Source: Sporosarcina sp. ACRSM (GTDB taxonomy: Bacteria > Bacillota > Bacilli > Bacillales_A > Planococcaceae). Taken from it: a DNA stretch of 64,000 nucleotides. The stretch is from assembly GCF_022346545.1 (NCBI RefSeq), contig NZ_JAKRNU010000001.1:1-64000 (forward strand), read 5' to 3'. The notes beneath the pieces are model-generated. The model was not told the DNA's origin, did not search any database, and worked only from the letters and a program-made list of their open reading frames with translations. Below are positions 43,036-52,302 of the stretch, one piece after another. Position 1 is the stretch's first letter. Every line of letters starts with the position of its first letter. Made by a program: the position numbers and the translations under genes.

Positions 43036-44856
43036 TCAATCGTACTGCACTTTAGATCTCTGGGTCTCATAAAGTTCCCTCCAAAACATAGATGGATTTT
43101 TAGAGAAGGTTCTTAAGCCGTATTTGGTTTGACTAGTTATCCTTTCGGAACGTAACAGATAACATACTCTCTTAGCACGCGTGATGGATACGAAAAAAAT
43201 ACGGCGTTGCTCATTTAATTCTTTCGGTTTGTCTACTGTGGAGTAAAACGGGAAATTGCCTTCTTCCATTCCCAAAATGATTACGATTTCAAATTCCAGA
43301 CCTTTTGAGCTATGTCTCGTTGATATTGTTACTTGATTCTCCGATTTACCAAACCGAGCAAATCTACGTAAATCAAATTCTTGGAATTCACCATTTTTTA
43401 TTTGCTCTTGAAAAGATAGGATATATTCAATTTCATTCTGATGTTTTTGGGAATTTGCTACCATGTATCCTAATTTAAGATTTTCCGACAAATATATAAA
43501 CCATAAATGTAAGTTGTCTTGATACTTGATACTTTCTTTTAACAGTGAAAAAAAGTACTTTCTTTCAAATAGTCTATCTTCATCTGTTAAAGTTCCTTGA
43601 TGATTAGATAACAAGTTTAACCAAAAATCGGATATGTCCGTGAATGGAACGCTTGAATTGTCTAAAATCCAAGTAGCACATTCTTTCAGCCATACAATGA
43701 TTTTACTTTTTAATAATTCGTGCTTGGCTACATAATGGGGGATATTTGCTTCACCCATGACCGCGCTTAATGATTTTATTTGATTTCCAGTTCCGACAAG
43801 AACACAGATTTCTTCTAAAGGAATATTATTGGCAATACAATCTGGAATAATAGTATTAACTACATACTCATATTGTTCATTCATTTCACTTTCACAAGTG
43901 ATAAAATGAAATTCAGCTTTTTCGCCTATCCTTGTGCCAGCTTTATATTCCCTATCATCCAAATTTAATGCAATAGAAGCAGCATCGATGATTTCTTGGT
44001 TACTTCTATAATTTGTTTTAAGGTCAACAGACATGATATTTGGGTTATCATACAGTTCTAATAGATAGTCGGGAATTGCCCCTTGAAAACCATATATTGA
44101 TTGGTCAGGGTCCCCAACTGCGAATATTTTAATGTTTGTTTTATGAAAAAGCGTCAATACCATCTCATGTAAAGGTTTTCCTAAATCCTGATATTCATCA
44201 ATCAGAATCCAAGGAAACTTTGCTTCAAGGCACTTTCTCACGTATTCTTTTTCCTGAATAAACTTTGTAGCCCATTTTATTATTTCAATAAAATCAACCT
44301 TATTCATTGCTCGTAGGCGACCTTCAAATATATGTGCAACCCTATTAGCAAAATCATTTGGTTCATGTTCGACTAAACTATCACCGCTAATTACCTGGTT
44401 CCGATATTTGTCCATAGCTTCAATTTTTAATGTACTCTTCCCTATTCCAAGCTCGTCAATTATATCGTTGAATAGTTTTGTTCTATCTGTCTTAGAAATG
44501 ATATTTAACGGTAAAGAAATATCTATATCGTAAAGGTGCGCAAAGGGTATAATCACTTCCGCAATACAAAAAGAATGAATGGTATCGAGTACAACATTTG
44601 GTCTTTTTTGATAACCAAAGGATTTTAGTCTTTCAGTAAATTCCTTGGCCGCCTCATTACTGTAAGTAATACAAGCAAGCCCTCTAGGTGCTTTGATTTT
44701 ATTGCCTAATAAGTCCATAATTTTCAAAGTAAGGACTGTTGTTTTTCCACTCCCTGGTCCAGCTTTTACAACGGTGCTTATATTGGATTTAAAGGCAGCA
44801 TATTGGTCAACGTCATTCTTTATATCTTCAAGCTTTTGTGCATATAGATCCATCAT
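43036..44856 (-). CDS. UvrD-like helicase, GajB-type partner of the OLD nuclease
   Basis: A 606-aa superfamily 1A helicase. Motif I is VVKAGPGSGKTTVLTLKIMD (about 29-48), motif Ia ACITYSNEAAKEF, motif II FPWILIDEYQDLGKPLHEMV (about 215), motif III FAVGDPDQSIYGFQGA, motif IV TNYRSNQEIIDAA, motif V STRHSSKGLEFEIVIILGME (about 510) and motif VI FVSITRAKRVCYLL. All are intact. The start overlaps the stop of the OLD nuclease gene by four bases (ATGA) and no separate ribosome binding site is seen, so the two are coupled. OLD nucleases paired with a UvrD helicase define class 2 OLD systems, including Gabija (GajA-GajB). At 606 aa it is larger than the GajB of the original system (about 490 aa). Confidence 0.88.
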   Translation of the reverse strand: MMDLYAQKLEDIKNDVDQYAAFKSNISTVVKAGPGSGKTTVLTLKIMDLLGNKIKAPRGLACITYSNEAAKEFTERLKSFGYQKRPNVVLDTIHSFCIAEVIIPFAHLYDIDISLPLNIISKTDRTKLFNDIIDELGIGKSTLKIEAMDKYRNQVISGDSLVEHEPNDFANRVAHIFEGRLRAMNKVDFIEIIKWATKFIQEKEYVRKCLEAKFPWILIDEYQDLGKPLHEMVLTLFHKTNIKIFAVGDPDQSIYGFQGAIPDYLLELYDNPNIMSVDLKTNYRSNQEIIDAASIALNLDDREYKAGTRIGEKAEFHFITCESEMNEQYEYVVNTIIPDCIANNIPLEEICVLVGTGNQIKSLSAVMGEANIPHYVAKHELLKSKIIVWLKECATWILDNSSVPFTDISDFWLNLLSNHQGTLTDEDRLFERKYFFSLLKESIKYQDNLHLWFIYLSENLKLGYMVANSQKHQNEIEYILSFQEQIKNGEFQEFDLRRFARFGKSENQVTISTRHSSKGLEFEIVIILGMEEGNFPFYSTVDKPKELNEQRRIFFVSITRAKRVCYLLRSERITSQTKYGLRTFSKNPSMFWRELYETQRSKVQYD

Positions 44857-46844
44857 AAATCATCTACTTTTGTAAAGATATCTTGTATTGCCTCTTCAAT
44901 ATAGGGTGGAATATTTTCCTTAGTACATTCTGTTGAAAGTCCTTGAGCGAATCTGCCTTTCCCAATAAGGGAATGTCTGCTTTCAATTTTATTTAAGCAA
45001 GCTACGTATTGTTTACTTTCAATTGCATTTTTAAAGTTCTCTTTTTGCTTTTCTCCACCTGATGTTAAGTCGTTAAAAATCCGAACAAATACTTCGCAAG
45101 CATCTTTATCATCAGAAATTTCCATCATGTCGATTTCCAACGTATGCATACCGATAAAGAAATTGAATTGCTTGTAAAACTCATCTTCTTCGTCAATTTC
45201 AGTTGGGATATCTGACTCCTTAACTTTGCATAAATCAACTAAAATTTTACGAGTTCTTTCCAGCCCGTCATATCCATTAAATTCATGACTTTCTTCGAGT
45301 ACCTGACCAAACTTCCTATCAGAAGAAACACTTTCCCTAAAATAATAATCTCCATCTGTAATAACTACATATGGAATACCTAGTGCATCAAGAAATTGAA
45401 CGTATGGTTTGAAATTAGTGGAGTTTATGTTACAACATATAATGCCCTTTTTATCTAAGGGCATATGTAATGCTTCTGCAAAGGTCGGTATTAAATATTC
45501 TTCTGCTACCCCTTCTACAAGGATGACACCTTTCCCAAAGTAAATCTCACCTTTTTTCACATCAATATATCTTGCTAAATCTTTACTATCCCTATCATTT
45601 AATTGTAAAGAAGCTGTGGTTTTAACATTAGTTCCACTCCCCATTGCACGAAGATGAACAATAGAATCAATTGGTGCAACGGACGTAATATGAGGAGAAT
45701 GGGTGGTCATTAGCACTGATGTGTTTTGTTGCATCACGTCCTTGAAGATTAGCCGTTGCAAAGCAGGGTGTAGGTGTGCTTCTGGTTCTTCGATTGCTAA
45801 TATTGTAAACCCTTTATTATCCCCAAAATATGAGTCCATAAAGGTATACAATAGACCTTGGTTTTCGGGTGATATGTCTTCTATTAGAATGTAATTTTTA
45901 TTTTCATTTTGTATGTAGCATTTATTTAAGATTTCGCTATCTTCTTCCTCCAAAATTTTCAAATAGTTATCAGCCTTTATAATAGCTGGGATAGTTTTGT
46001 CTTCTAAAGATAGTAAAACTAACGAGATATAAAGGATATTATTTAATCCTAGACTCGAGTCACTTATTTGTCGTTTCCCTTGCCCTATCAATATCTTTAA
46101 TGTATTTAGAATACGATTAGGGTCTAAGTCCATAGTCTCAAGTGATATAGATGAATCAATTTGCTGGCCAATAATAGTAGAAAATCTACTGTTAATACTA
46201 TCAGTTAGATGCCTTAATTCATCTATTGATAGAACTTCATCACTTGTTGCCTTTAATCTTGTAGCAATATCAGTTAGTTCTTCTTTTCTTATGTCATAGT
46301 TTTTGAGAAGCTGATTTACAGGAGATTTACGCAAGCTTTTCATCTCTGCTTCTACATCTCTGATAGCTGGAATGACTTTTAAATTTAAATATTTTCGGTG
46401 ATAATGCGTAAATGGAATATCCTCTTTGTTTCCTTGAAATATTCGATATTGATATTCGTAGGTACCATCGTTGTTTTGTGTTGCATAAAAGTGGTATGTT
46501 AATCTTATTGTTGATGGATTATCTGATATTGTCGCATCACATAGAGTTGATAATAAGACCTTGTTATGATCGTATCCTTGAATATCAATAGATATTTTAA
46601 CTTCTTCACCATTATCCATTGGGGACTGAATACCTTCATAGAAATCAGAGTCTGCCAAGAAGCGATCTTCGTCAGATAATCTTGGATCAAGTATTAATTG
46701 AATTGCCCTTAAAAAGTTTGTTTTTCCAATATTGTTTTCTCCGATTATTACTTGTTTATGAGACATATTAACATCAACGTGTCGGAAGTTTCTAAAGTTA
46801 CTAATTTGAACCCTGGATATGTAAGGTGCATTAATTGTTTTCAT
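44853..46844 (-). CDS. OLD-family ATPase-TOPRIM nuclease (GajA-like)
   Basis: A 663-aa OLD-family protein. The ABC-type ATPase has Walker A VIIGENNIGKTNFLRAIQLI (residues 32-51), a signature region ISDSSLGLNNILYISLVLLS, and Walker B FTILAIEEPEAHLHPALQRL at about 345-365, followed by MTTHSPHI. The TOPRIM domain has the catalytic Glu in KGVILVEGVAEEYLIP (about 438) and the acidic pair in PYVVITDGDYYF (about 498). All key residues are present. GajA of Gabija has the same architecture and nicks phage DNA when nucleotides are depleted. GGAGG lies 11 bases before the start. It is followed by an overlapping UvrD helicase and preceded, 41 bases away, by a KwaB-like gene, so four genes form one unit. 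Confidence 0.88.
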   Translation of the reverse strand: MKTINAPYISRVQISNFRNFRHVDVNMSHKQVIIGENNIGKTNFLRAIQLILDPRLSDEDRFLADSDFYEGIQSPMDNGEEVKISIDIQGYDHNKVLLSTLCDATISDNPSTIRLTYHFYATQNNDGTYEYQYRIFQGNKEDIPFTHYHRKYLNLKVIPAIRDVEAEMKSLRKSPVNQLLKNYDIRKEELTDIATRLKATSDEVLSIDELRHLTDSINSRFSTIIGQQIDSSISLETMDLDPNRILNTLKILIGQGKRQISDSSLGLNNILYISLVLLSLEDKTIPAIIKADNYLKILEEEDSEILNKCYIQNENKNYILIEDISPENQGLLYTFMDSYFGDNKGFTILAIEEPEAHLHPALQRLIFKDVMQQNTSVLMTTHSPHITSVAPIDSIVHLRAMGSGTNVKTTASLQLNDRDSKDLARYIDVKKGEIYFGKGVILVEGVAEEYLIPTFAEALHMPLDKKGIICCNINSTNFKPYVQFLDALGIPYVVITDGDYYFRESVSSDRKFGQVLEESHEFNGYDGLERTRKILVDLCKVKESDIPTEIDEEDEFYKQFNFFIGMHTLEIDMMEISDDKDACEVFVRIFNDLTSGGEKQKENFKNAIESKQYVACLNKIESRHSLIGKGRFAQGLSTECTKENIPPYIEEAIQDIFTKVDDL

Positions 46845-46885
46845 GAATTATATAGCCTCCATATATCATCTTATTAAAATGACTT

Positions 46886-47704
46886 TCACACCTTAGATAC
46901 AGAATTTGCTACCATTTTCTCATTCCCAACCGGTGTAGTATAGTACCGTTGTTCAATCCCCCATAGTAAATGTTTAAGTTCGTCTTCGTTCTTTATATTA
47001 AATTTTGATTCTTCTTCATCGAAGGAGAGCTTTTCACTACAATAATCTTTTATGTATGAATAGATTGTACTCTTCTCCCTTGTTGAAAATCCCCTAATTG
47101 TTTCCATAGCTAGTGCTATTCTTTTTCTGTTTGCTGTTTTTACTTGTAATGCATCATAACCATCTTCTAGTTCAATAAAGTCACTTTTTAAAAACTCCTC
47201 TGTTTCCTTTTGTGTGGCTTCCTTATAAAGTTCAATTATGCCCTTAAAAATCGAGGTAAGCGATGAAATATTTTTAAAATAAAGCGTATCCTCTGACTCT
47301 TCATAAATAGCATCGGGAATTTCATTAATAACTATTATAGGAGACTGATTTTCGATTACTGGTTCACCAATCTTAAACCACTTTTTATTAACAATTAATG
47401 ATGGTGTGATTTTTTGAAAGTAATAGACTCCTTCTTGGTATGAGCATAAAAAAAGTAAATTCTTAATATCAATAGTTCCCATCTGATCATAATCAGTAGA
47501 GATAAATTCTCGTTTTAAAAACTCTATACAGTAATCCTCGTTTGAAAAATCCGGTATATAAAACCATTCATCGTCTTCTAATTTATAGTCAGAATTGTAC
47601 GTTTTAGGGTTATCCAGGTCTTCCGGCAATTCAAAAACTTTACCTGATAAAACCCTGTAAATTTTCCCTTCTCTTCCTTTGGTACTAGCAACTAAATAAT
47701 TCAT
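46886..47704 (-). CDS. KwaB-like (DUF4868-type) protein
   Basis: A 272-aa soluble protein without signal peptide or membrane segments. NQSPIIVINEIPDAIYEESE followed by DTLYFKNISSLTSIFKGIIE resembles the central block of KwaB/DUF4868 proteins, in which a predicted beta-strand region with IxN...F..IF precedes a helical C-terminal half (QVKTANRKRIALAMETIRGF). In Kiwa, KwaB binds DNA and works with the membrane protein KwaA. The gene overlaps or abuts the 4-TM gene upstream: an ATG at 47713 overlaps its stop, but the ATG at 47704 is better spaced from GGGGG. Identification rests on remembered sequence pattern and gene order, so it is a moderate call. Confidence 0.6.
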   Translation of the reverse strand: MNYLVASTKGREGKIYRVLSGKVFELPEDLDNPKTYNSDYKLEDDEWFYIPDFSNEDYCIEFLKREFISTDYDQMGTIDIKNLLFLCSYQEGVYYFQKITPSLIVNKKWFKIGEPVIENQSPIIVINEIPDAIYEESEDTLYFKNISSLTSIFKGIIELYKEATQKETEEFLKSDFIELEDGYDALQVKTANRKRIALAMETIRGFSTREKSTIYSYIKDYCSEKLSFDEEESKFNIKNEDELKHLLWGIEQRYYTTPVGNEKMVANSVSKV

Positions 47705-47709
47705 ATGTT

Positions 47710-48342
47710 TCATCCCCCTAAGTCAATAAAAGTAAAATCATTGATTCTTCTCAATTCCGGTAAACTAATATCATCAGGATTTTTAAGAGATTTTCGGGTA
47801 ATTAGGAATATTTTAGTTCTATTAACTGTTGTCAAGTAATAGAAATGATATCCGAGTAACAAAAATAATGGGTTAAAATAATGGGTTTGAGAAAAGAATG
47901 TAAACAAAAGCAATACTAAGAAAATAAAAGTCAAGGTTTCAAAGTTTGTTATACTGAGCGCCACAAAAAAATAGCCGAGATAACTTGGCAAAAAGCTGTT
48001 ATTCGCTTGTTCCACTTCAATTATTTTAGATCTTTTAATGGTTTGTTCTTGTCCGTTTTCATTCCTTACTTTCTTTTCAGTTCTTTCTAGACTATCCTTG
48101 GCTAATAACTTAGCTAAAAGGAGACTTATAAAAGTAAATGCTATTGGCAAACAAAAATACAGCGCATACGAGGCAAAATCCGGTACAAAGGATAGTTTAT
48201 CATGCCATTGTATTGTTACTTGTTCTTTTACAAGAAATATCACAATTATTAGTGATGTGGAGTTGAAGGTAAGAAACAATCTATAAAAAAGATTTATGAA
48301 TAACAACCCCCTTCTTACAATGAATAGTAGTTCAAATAGCAT
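47710..48342 (-). CDS. Four-TM membrane protein, KwaA-like
   Basis: A 210-aa membrane protein with about four predicted helices (LFINLFYRLFLTFNSTSLII, ASYALYFCLPIAFTFISLLL, FFVALSITNFETLTFIFLVL, and the PLFLLLGYHFYYLTT region) and a basic, charged loop of about 45 residues between helices 2 and 3. The C-terminus ELRRINDFTFIDLGG is cytoplasmic in the simplest model. Size, helix number and position upstream of a KwaB-like gene fit KwaA of the Kiwa system. AAAGGA lies about ten bases before the ATG. It is the first gene of a four-gene operon ending with the OLD and UvrD genes. The 48343-48557 gap, divergent to the metallopeptidase, must hold the promoter, which I could not pin down. Confidence 0.6.
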   Translation of the reverse strand: MLFELLFIVRRGLLFINLFYRLFLTFNSTSLIIVIFLVKEQVTIQWHDKLSFVPDFASYALYFCLPIAFTFISLLLAKLLAKDSLERTEKKVRNENGQEQTIKRSKIIEVEQANNSFLPSYLGYFFVALSITNFETLTFIFLVLLLFTFFSQTHYFNPLFLLLGYHFYYLTTVNRTKIFLITRKSLKNPDDISLPELRRINDFTFIDLGG

Positions 48343-48557
48343 AATTTTTCAATCCTTTACACTTGTAATGGAAGATTTCCAATACATTGGACACAGATAA
48401 GTTACTATAACTTCAAAAATAATTTTTTTGGTAAGGTTAAAGCCAAAAGTTTATTGATAGCAAGCAGATCTAACTATGCTAATAAGATGCGCCCCCTCAT
48501 TTTTTTCAAATAACAGGCACTTCATGTTACTATATAATCTAAAGGGGGAGATTCAAA

Positions 48558-49283
48558 TTGCATTTAATAACATTCGGTCAAACATCAATCCCCTATGAGA
48601 TAGTCAGGAGCAATAAAAGGAAAACCGTTTCGATTACAGTTGATATAGATGGGGTTAAGGTAATTGCTCCTATTGATGTAGAAATTGAAAAAGTTCAAGA
48701 TGTCGTGAAGAATAAAGTGATTTGGATTCGGAAACAGTTACTTCACTTTGAAGAAATTAATGATTATCGACATCAGCGATTATTTTTATCAGGTGAAAAG
48801 CTTCCGTATTTGGGGCGGCAATATCGTTTAAAGGCGATATCCAATACAGAAATAACAGTACCAAACTTCAAATTTTCACAAGGAACATTTTTGGCGGAAG
48901 TACCAGCTACAATAAATAAAGATCAATATCGTGACGCATTGTTTCCTTTATATGAGGATTGGATAAAGACTAAAGCGCTGAAATATGTAAATAATCGAAT
49001 TTCGCGTTATACAACTATTCTTCAAATAACCCCTTCAACTATTTCAATAAAAAATCAGGAACAACGATGGGGGAGTTGTACACCTAGCGGAAAAGTGTTA
49101 TTAAATTGGCGAATTTTCTTAGCACCTGTTTCAGTAATTGATTACGTATTAATCCATGAGCTAGCGCATTTAAAACACCTTAATCACTCTACTCAGTTTT
49201 GGGAAACAATTAAAATGTTGCAGCCCAATTACGAAGAGAAAAAAGAATGGTTACGTATTAATGGGCCTTCCCTTTATATTTAA
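48558..49283 (+). CDS. YgjP-like M48-type metallopeptidase
   Basis: A 241-aa protein of the YgjP/DUF45 (WLM-related) group. The zinc-binding HExxH is DYVLIHELAHLKHLNHSTQF (about 200-215) with a downstream His; the preceding RWGSCTPSGKVLLNWRIFLA is diagnostic. The start is TTG at 48558 with AAAGGGGGAG upstream. Such genes are frequently found next to type I restriction-modification operons, as here, where it is convergent with hsdR. Whether it processes a restriction component or acts independently is not known. It is also divergent from the Kiwa/Gabija-like operon and could be linked to it. Confidence 0.85.
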   Translation: MHLITFGQTSIPYEIVRSNKRKTVSITVDIDGVKVIAPIDVEIEKVQDVVKNKVIWIRKQLLHFEEINDYRHQRLFLSGEKLPYLGRQYRLKAISNTEITVPNFKFSQGTFLAEVPATINKDQYRDALFPLYEDWIKTKALKYVNNRISRYTTILQITPSTISIKNQEQRWGSCTPSGKVLLNWRIFLAPVSVIDYVLIHELAHLKHLNHSTQFWETIKMLQPNYEEKKEWLRINGPSLYI

Positions 49284-49298
49284 CTTGAAACAGTATAT

Positions 49299-49336
49299 AA
49301 AGAAATTGGCGAGAATCCCGCCAATTTCTTTTTTGT
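49299..49336. terminator. Bidirectional terminator
   Basis: AAGAAATTGGCG pairs with CGCCAATTTCTT, followed by TTTTTT, between the convergent metallopeptidase and hsdR genes. Confidence 0.85.
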
Positions 49337-49348
49337 TTAACTGAACAA

Positions 49349-52276
49349 TTATTTCTTCCCATATTGGTTCTCCGCCAATGCTAGGAAATAACCTGTTAAC
49401 ATTGAGGCGTCACTCATGGACATTTTTTCTCTAAGTAGCTTTACTTTTAGATCAGCTGTTAATTTGCGCTTAAAATCGGTTTTGGACGACCAATCACTAA
49501 TAGGGGATACAGTTTCATCTATGAATTGATGGACGTCAACGGCAATATCTTTTAAGTTATATGTCGCGCTTTCTTCATGGACTTCCAGCAGCTTGTTGTA
49601 ATACGGCTCTTGTAAACTTGTTAAACCACTTTCCGTCTTTCCGCTAACTTTCGTCATGATTGCTTCTCGTGCTTCTTCTAGCTTTTCTAACAGTTCAAAA
49701 ATTGTCATTTGACGTTCTTTATACTTTTCGATAAGCTGTTCCACTTTTTCTTTTAATGACGTATAGAAAACTTTATCTTCATCTATTCGAATGGAGATTT
49801 CCTTTTTAATAGCGTGTTCCATTTGAGCTGCTTTGGTTTCGGGCTTCACGTTCTTTTCTAGTTCCTCTTTAAATGATACGTCTAAAATAGAAACGGGGTC
49901 ACGGGCATCAATGCCTTCTGAGTACAAATAGTTCTGTACAAGGCGGCGTACCTTTTCACCACATTCGGAAATGTCCATCCCATCATCAATAGCAAAACGA
50001 GACTTCGCCAGCTGACGAATAGCACCTAAGTGTTTCAAATCGCCCGTAAAACGCTCCGCCTTTGGACTCGGCAAGACCTTGTCCATGCTTTGTGCAAAAC
50101 GCTTATACGCGATATCAAAATCTGCCCGAACATCTTCATCTGTTAAACGTAAAATGGCTGCCTCTAAATCGGTTGTTTTCACACCATCAAAATAACGAAG
50201 CGCTGCACGATGGCGTTGCTCTAAGCGAGGTAGCTCATCATCAATGGATTGCAAGGCGCCTTTTACATCGTTTGCACTGAAAATTTCAAGTGCTTGGTCA
50301 AGGAAGCGGGACACGCCAAAATAATCAACAATTAAGCCATATGATTTATTATCATCATATTTACGGTTTGTACGTGCAATCGCTTGTAATAAATTATGCT
50401 CTTTTAACGGCTTGTCTAAATACATGACCTGCTCAATAGGTGCGTCAAAACCTGTCAGTAACTTATCACAAACGATTAACATCGCTAAGTTATCTTCGTC
50501 CATTGGCTTTTTGAAGCGTGCGATCAAGTTTTTTTCTTCCTCTTTAGAAATGTGATAGTTGCGCATTTCCTCGGAGTCATTTTGACCCGCAGAAAAAATG
50601 ACTGCTGTTTCAAACTGTCCTGCGGCGAACTCATCAATGAGCTTTTTATATTCAACTGCTGCATAACGTGAAACAGCAACAACTTGTGCTTTATAGCCAT
50701 TCATCAGAATTTTGTTTTCATAATGGCGCACCATATCTAGCGCAATTTCACGCATACGGTCTGGTGATGTTAACAGTAGCTCGTCGTTTACATACTTTTG
50801 CTTAATCTTTTCACGTGTTTCCTCGTCGTATTCATGGAAGGAACGGGAGAACAATTCATCTAATGATTCGCCCTTTACGTGTAAGTTCGGCAAGCGTGAT
50901 TCATAAAAAATGGCCACCGTAGCTCCATCTTCAACTGCTTGCTCAATTGTATATTTATCAATGTAAGCACCAAATTTACCTGTTGTTGAACGCTTTTCTT
51001 TATCAATCGGCGTACCCGTAAAACCTATGAACGTAGCATTCGGTAAAGCTTTCCTCATATTCATTGCCAAACCTTTATATTGTGAACGGTGTGATTCATC
51101 AGTCATAACAATAATGTTTTGTGATTCCGAGATGACCGGGAACTGCTTATCCTCATCACCTTGAAACTTTTGAATAAGCGTCATGACGGTACTCCCTGCA
51201 CCTTTCGCGAGCTGCTGCTTTAAATCTGCTACAGATGCGGCTTGCGTTGGGTTCGGGAAGCCTGACTGTGTAAAGGTTGTTGTAATTTGCTCGTCTAAAT
51301 CTTGACGGTCCGTTACAGTGACAAGCATTGGATTTTGCAGTTCCGATTGACGGCGAAGCTTCATCGCTAAATACACCATCGTAAGAGACTTACCAGAACC
51401 TTGGGTATGCCATACAACACCACCCCGAAGTGCTGGTTTGTCCTCCGTCAAAATACGGTCAATCGCCTTATTTACTGCCCGATATTGCTGATAACGAGCT
51501 AGTTTCTTTACCTTGCCATCAAAGACAATGAAATTCCTCATTAGATCAAGCAACGCTTCTTTACGAAGCATCCCCGCCACCAATACCTCTTGCGCACGTG
51601 TAGAACCTACTTCTTCTACAGTCAGAGGATAGGGGTCCTTCCATAAACCGTAATGCTGCGCCTTTGCAAATATCGTCCCAGCTCTTGCACGATCACGACT
51701 TGTGACGATTAACATTTGGTTATACCAAAACAGCTTGTCGTTCGTTTGCATATAACGCTCAAATTGACGTACACCTTCTGGCAACTGCTTATCTACCTGT
51801 ATTTTTGGACTTTTACATTCCACAAGCACTAACGGTAGCCCATTAACAAACAAAACAATATCAGGACGAATTGTGCCATTTGCGTTTTCAATGCTTAACT
51901 GATTCACAACAAGAAATTCATTGTTATCTGGATGTTCAAAATCGAACAATGTTACGGTTTGATTTTTCTTACCGCCACCGACATCCTGTAATACTGAAAT
52001 TCCTTGCCCAAACAGCCATTCAAAAATCGTTTTATTGGCATGCCACGTATCCTCTGCCTGAAGCGAAACAAACTGCTTTACAACCTTTTCAACGTTCGCA
52101 TCATTTATCCACGGATTTAATGTACGAATTGCCTTAGAAAAACGCTGCTCAAGTACGATTGCCGCCTTTGAGGAACGCTCCACCTCAAGCACTGGCCCTT
52201 GCATATGAAGATAACCATAGCCTTTCAGCTGCTCAATAAAAGGTAGTTCTACCTCGGTATATTCTAATCCACTCAT
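49349..52276 (-). CDS. hsdR: Type I restriction endonuclease subunit R (HsdR)
   Basis: A 975-aa restriction and DNA-translocation subunit. The N-terminal PD-(D/E)XK domain has NGTIRPDIVLFVNGLPLVLV followed by ECKSPK at about 160-185. The helicase core has Walker A GGVVWHTQGSGKSLTMVYLA at about 285, the DEAD-like motif VMTDESHRSQ, FIGFTGTPIDKEKRST, and motif VI LLQAIARTNRKYDDNKSYGL. The C-terminal region is helical, for assembly with HsdM/HsdS. Length is normal and no disruption is visible, so the enzyme is probably active. It is the last gene of the hsdM-hsdS-nuclease-hsdR operon, all on the minus strand with gaps of at most 26 bases. Confidence 0.93.
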   Translation of the reverse strand: MSGLEYTEVELPFIEQLKGYGYLHMQGPVLEVERSSKAAIVLEQRFSKAIRTLNPWINDANVEKVVKQFVSLQAEDTWHANKTIFEWLFGQGISVLQDVGGGKKNQTVTLFDFEHPDNNEFLVVNQLSIENANGTIRPDIVLFVNGLPLVLVECKSPKIQVDKQLPEGVRQFERYMQTNDKLFWYNQMLIVTSRDRARAGTIFAKAQHYGLWKDPYPLTVEEVGSTRAQEVLVAGMLRKEALLDLMRNFIVFDGKVKKLARYQQYRAVNKAIDRILTEDKPALRGGVVWHTQGSGKSLTMVYLAMKLRRQSELQNPMLVTVTDRQDLDEQITTTFTQSGFPNPTQAASVADLKQQLAKGAGSTVMTLIQKFQGDEDKQFPVISESQNIIVMTDESHRSQYKGLAMNMRKALPNATFIGFTGTPIDKEKRSTTGKFGAYIDKYTIEQAVEDGATVAIFYESRLPNLHVKGESLDELFSRSFHEYDEETREKIKQKYVNDELLLTSPDRMREIALDMVRHYENKILMNGYKAQVVAVSRYAAVEYKKLIDEFAAGQFETAVIFSAGQNDSEEMRNYHISKEEEKNLIARFKKPMDEDNLAMLIVCDKLLTGFDAPIEQVMYLDKPLKEHNLLQAIARTNRKYDDNKSYGLIVDYFGVSRFLDQALEIFSANDVKGALQSIDDELPRLEQRHRAALRYFDGVKTTDLEAAILRLTDEDVRADFDIAYKRFAQSMDKVLPSPKAERFTGDLKHLGAIRQLAKSRFAIDDGMDISECGEKVRRLVQNYLYSEGIDARDPVSILDVSFKEELEKNVKPETKAAQMEHAIKKEISIRIDEDKVFYTSLKEKVEQLIEKYKERQMTIFELLEKLEEAREAIMTKVSGKTESGLTSLQEPYYNKLLEVHEESATYNLKDIAVDVHQFIDETVSPISDWSSKTDFKRKLTADLKVKLLREKMSMSDASMLTGYFLALAENQYGKK

Positions 52277-52302
52277 CTACATTCACCTGTCATCCTACAT
52301 CC

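Noticed and set aside
46886..48342. Calling the first two genes a confirmed Kiwa system with symbols kwaA and kwaB
   Set aside because: Similarity was judged by eye from patterns and gene order; without a profile search the call stays at -like.
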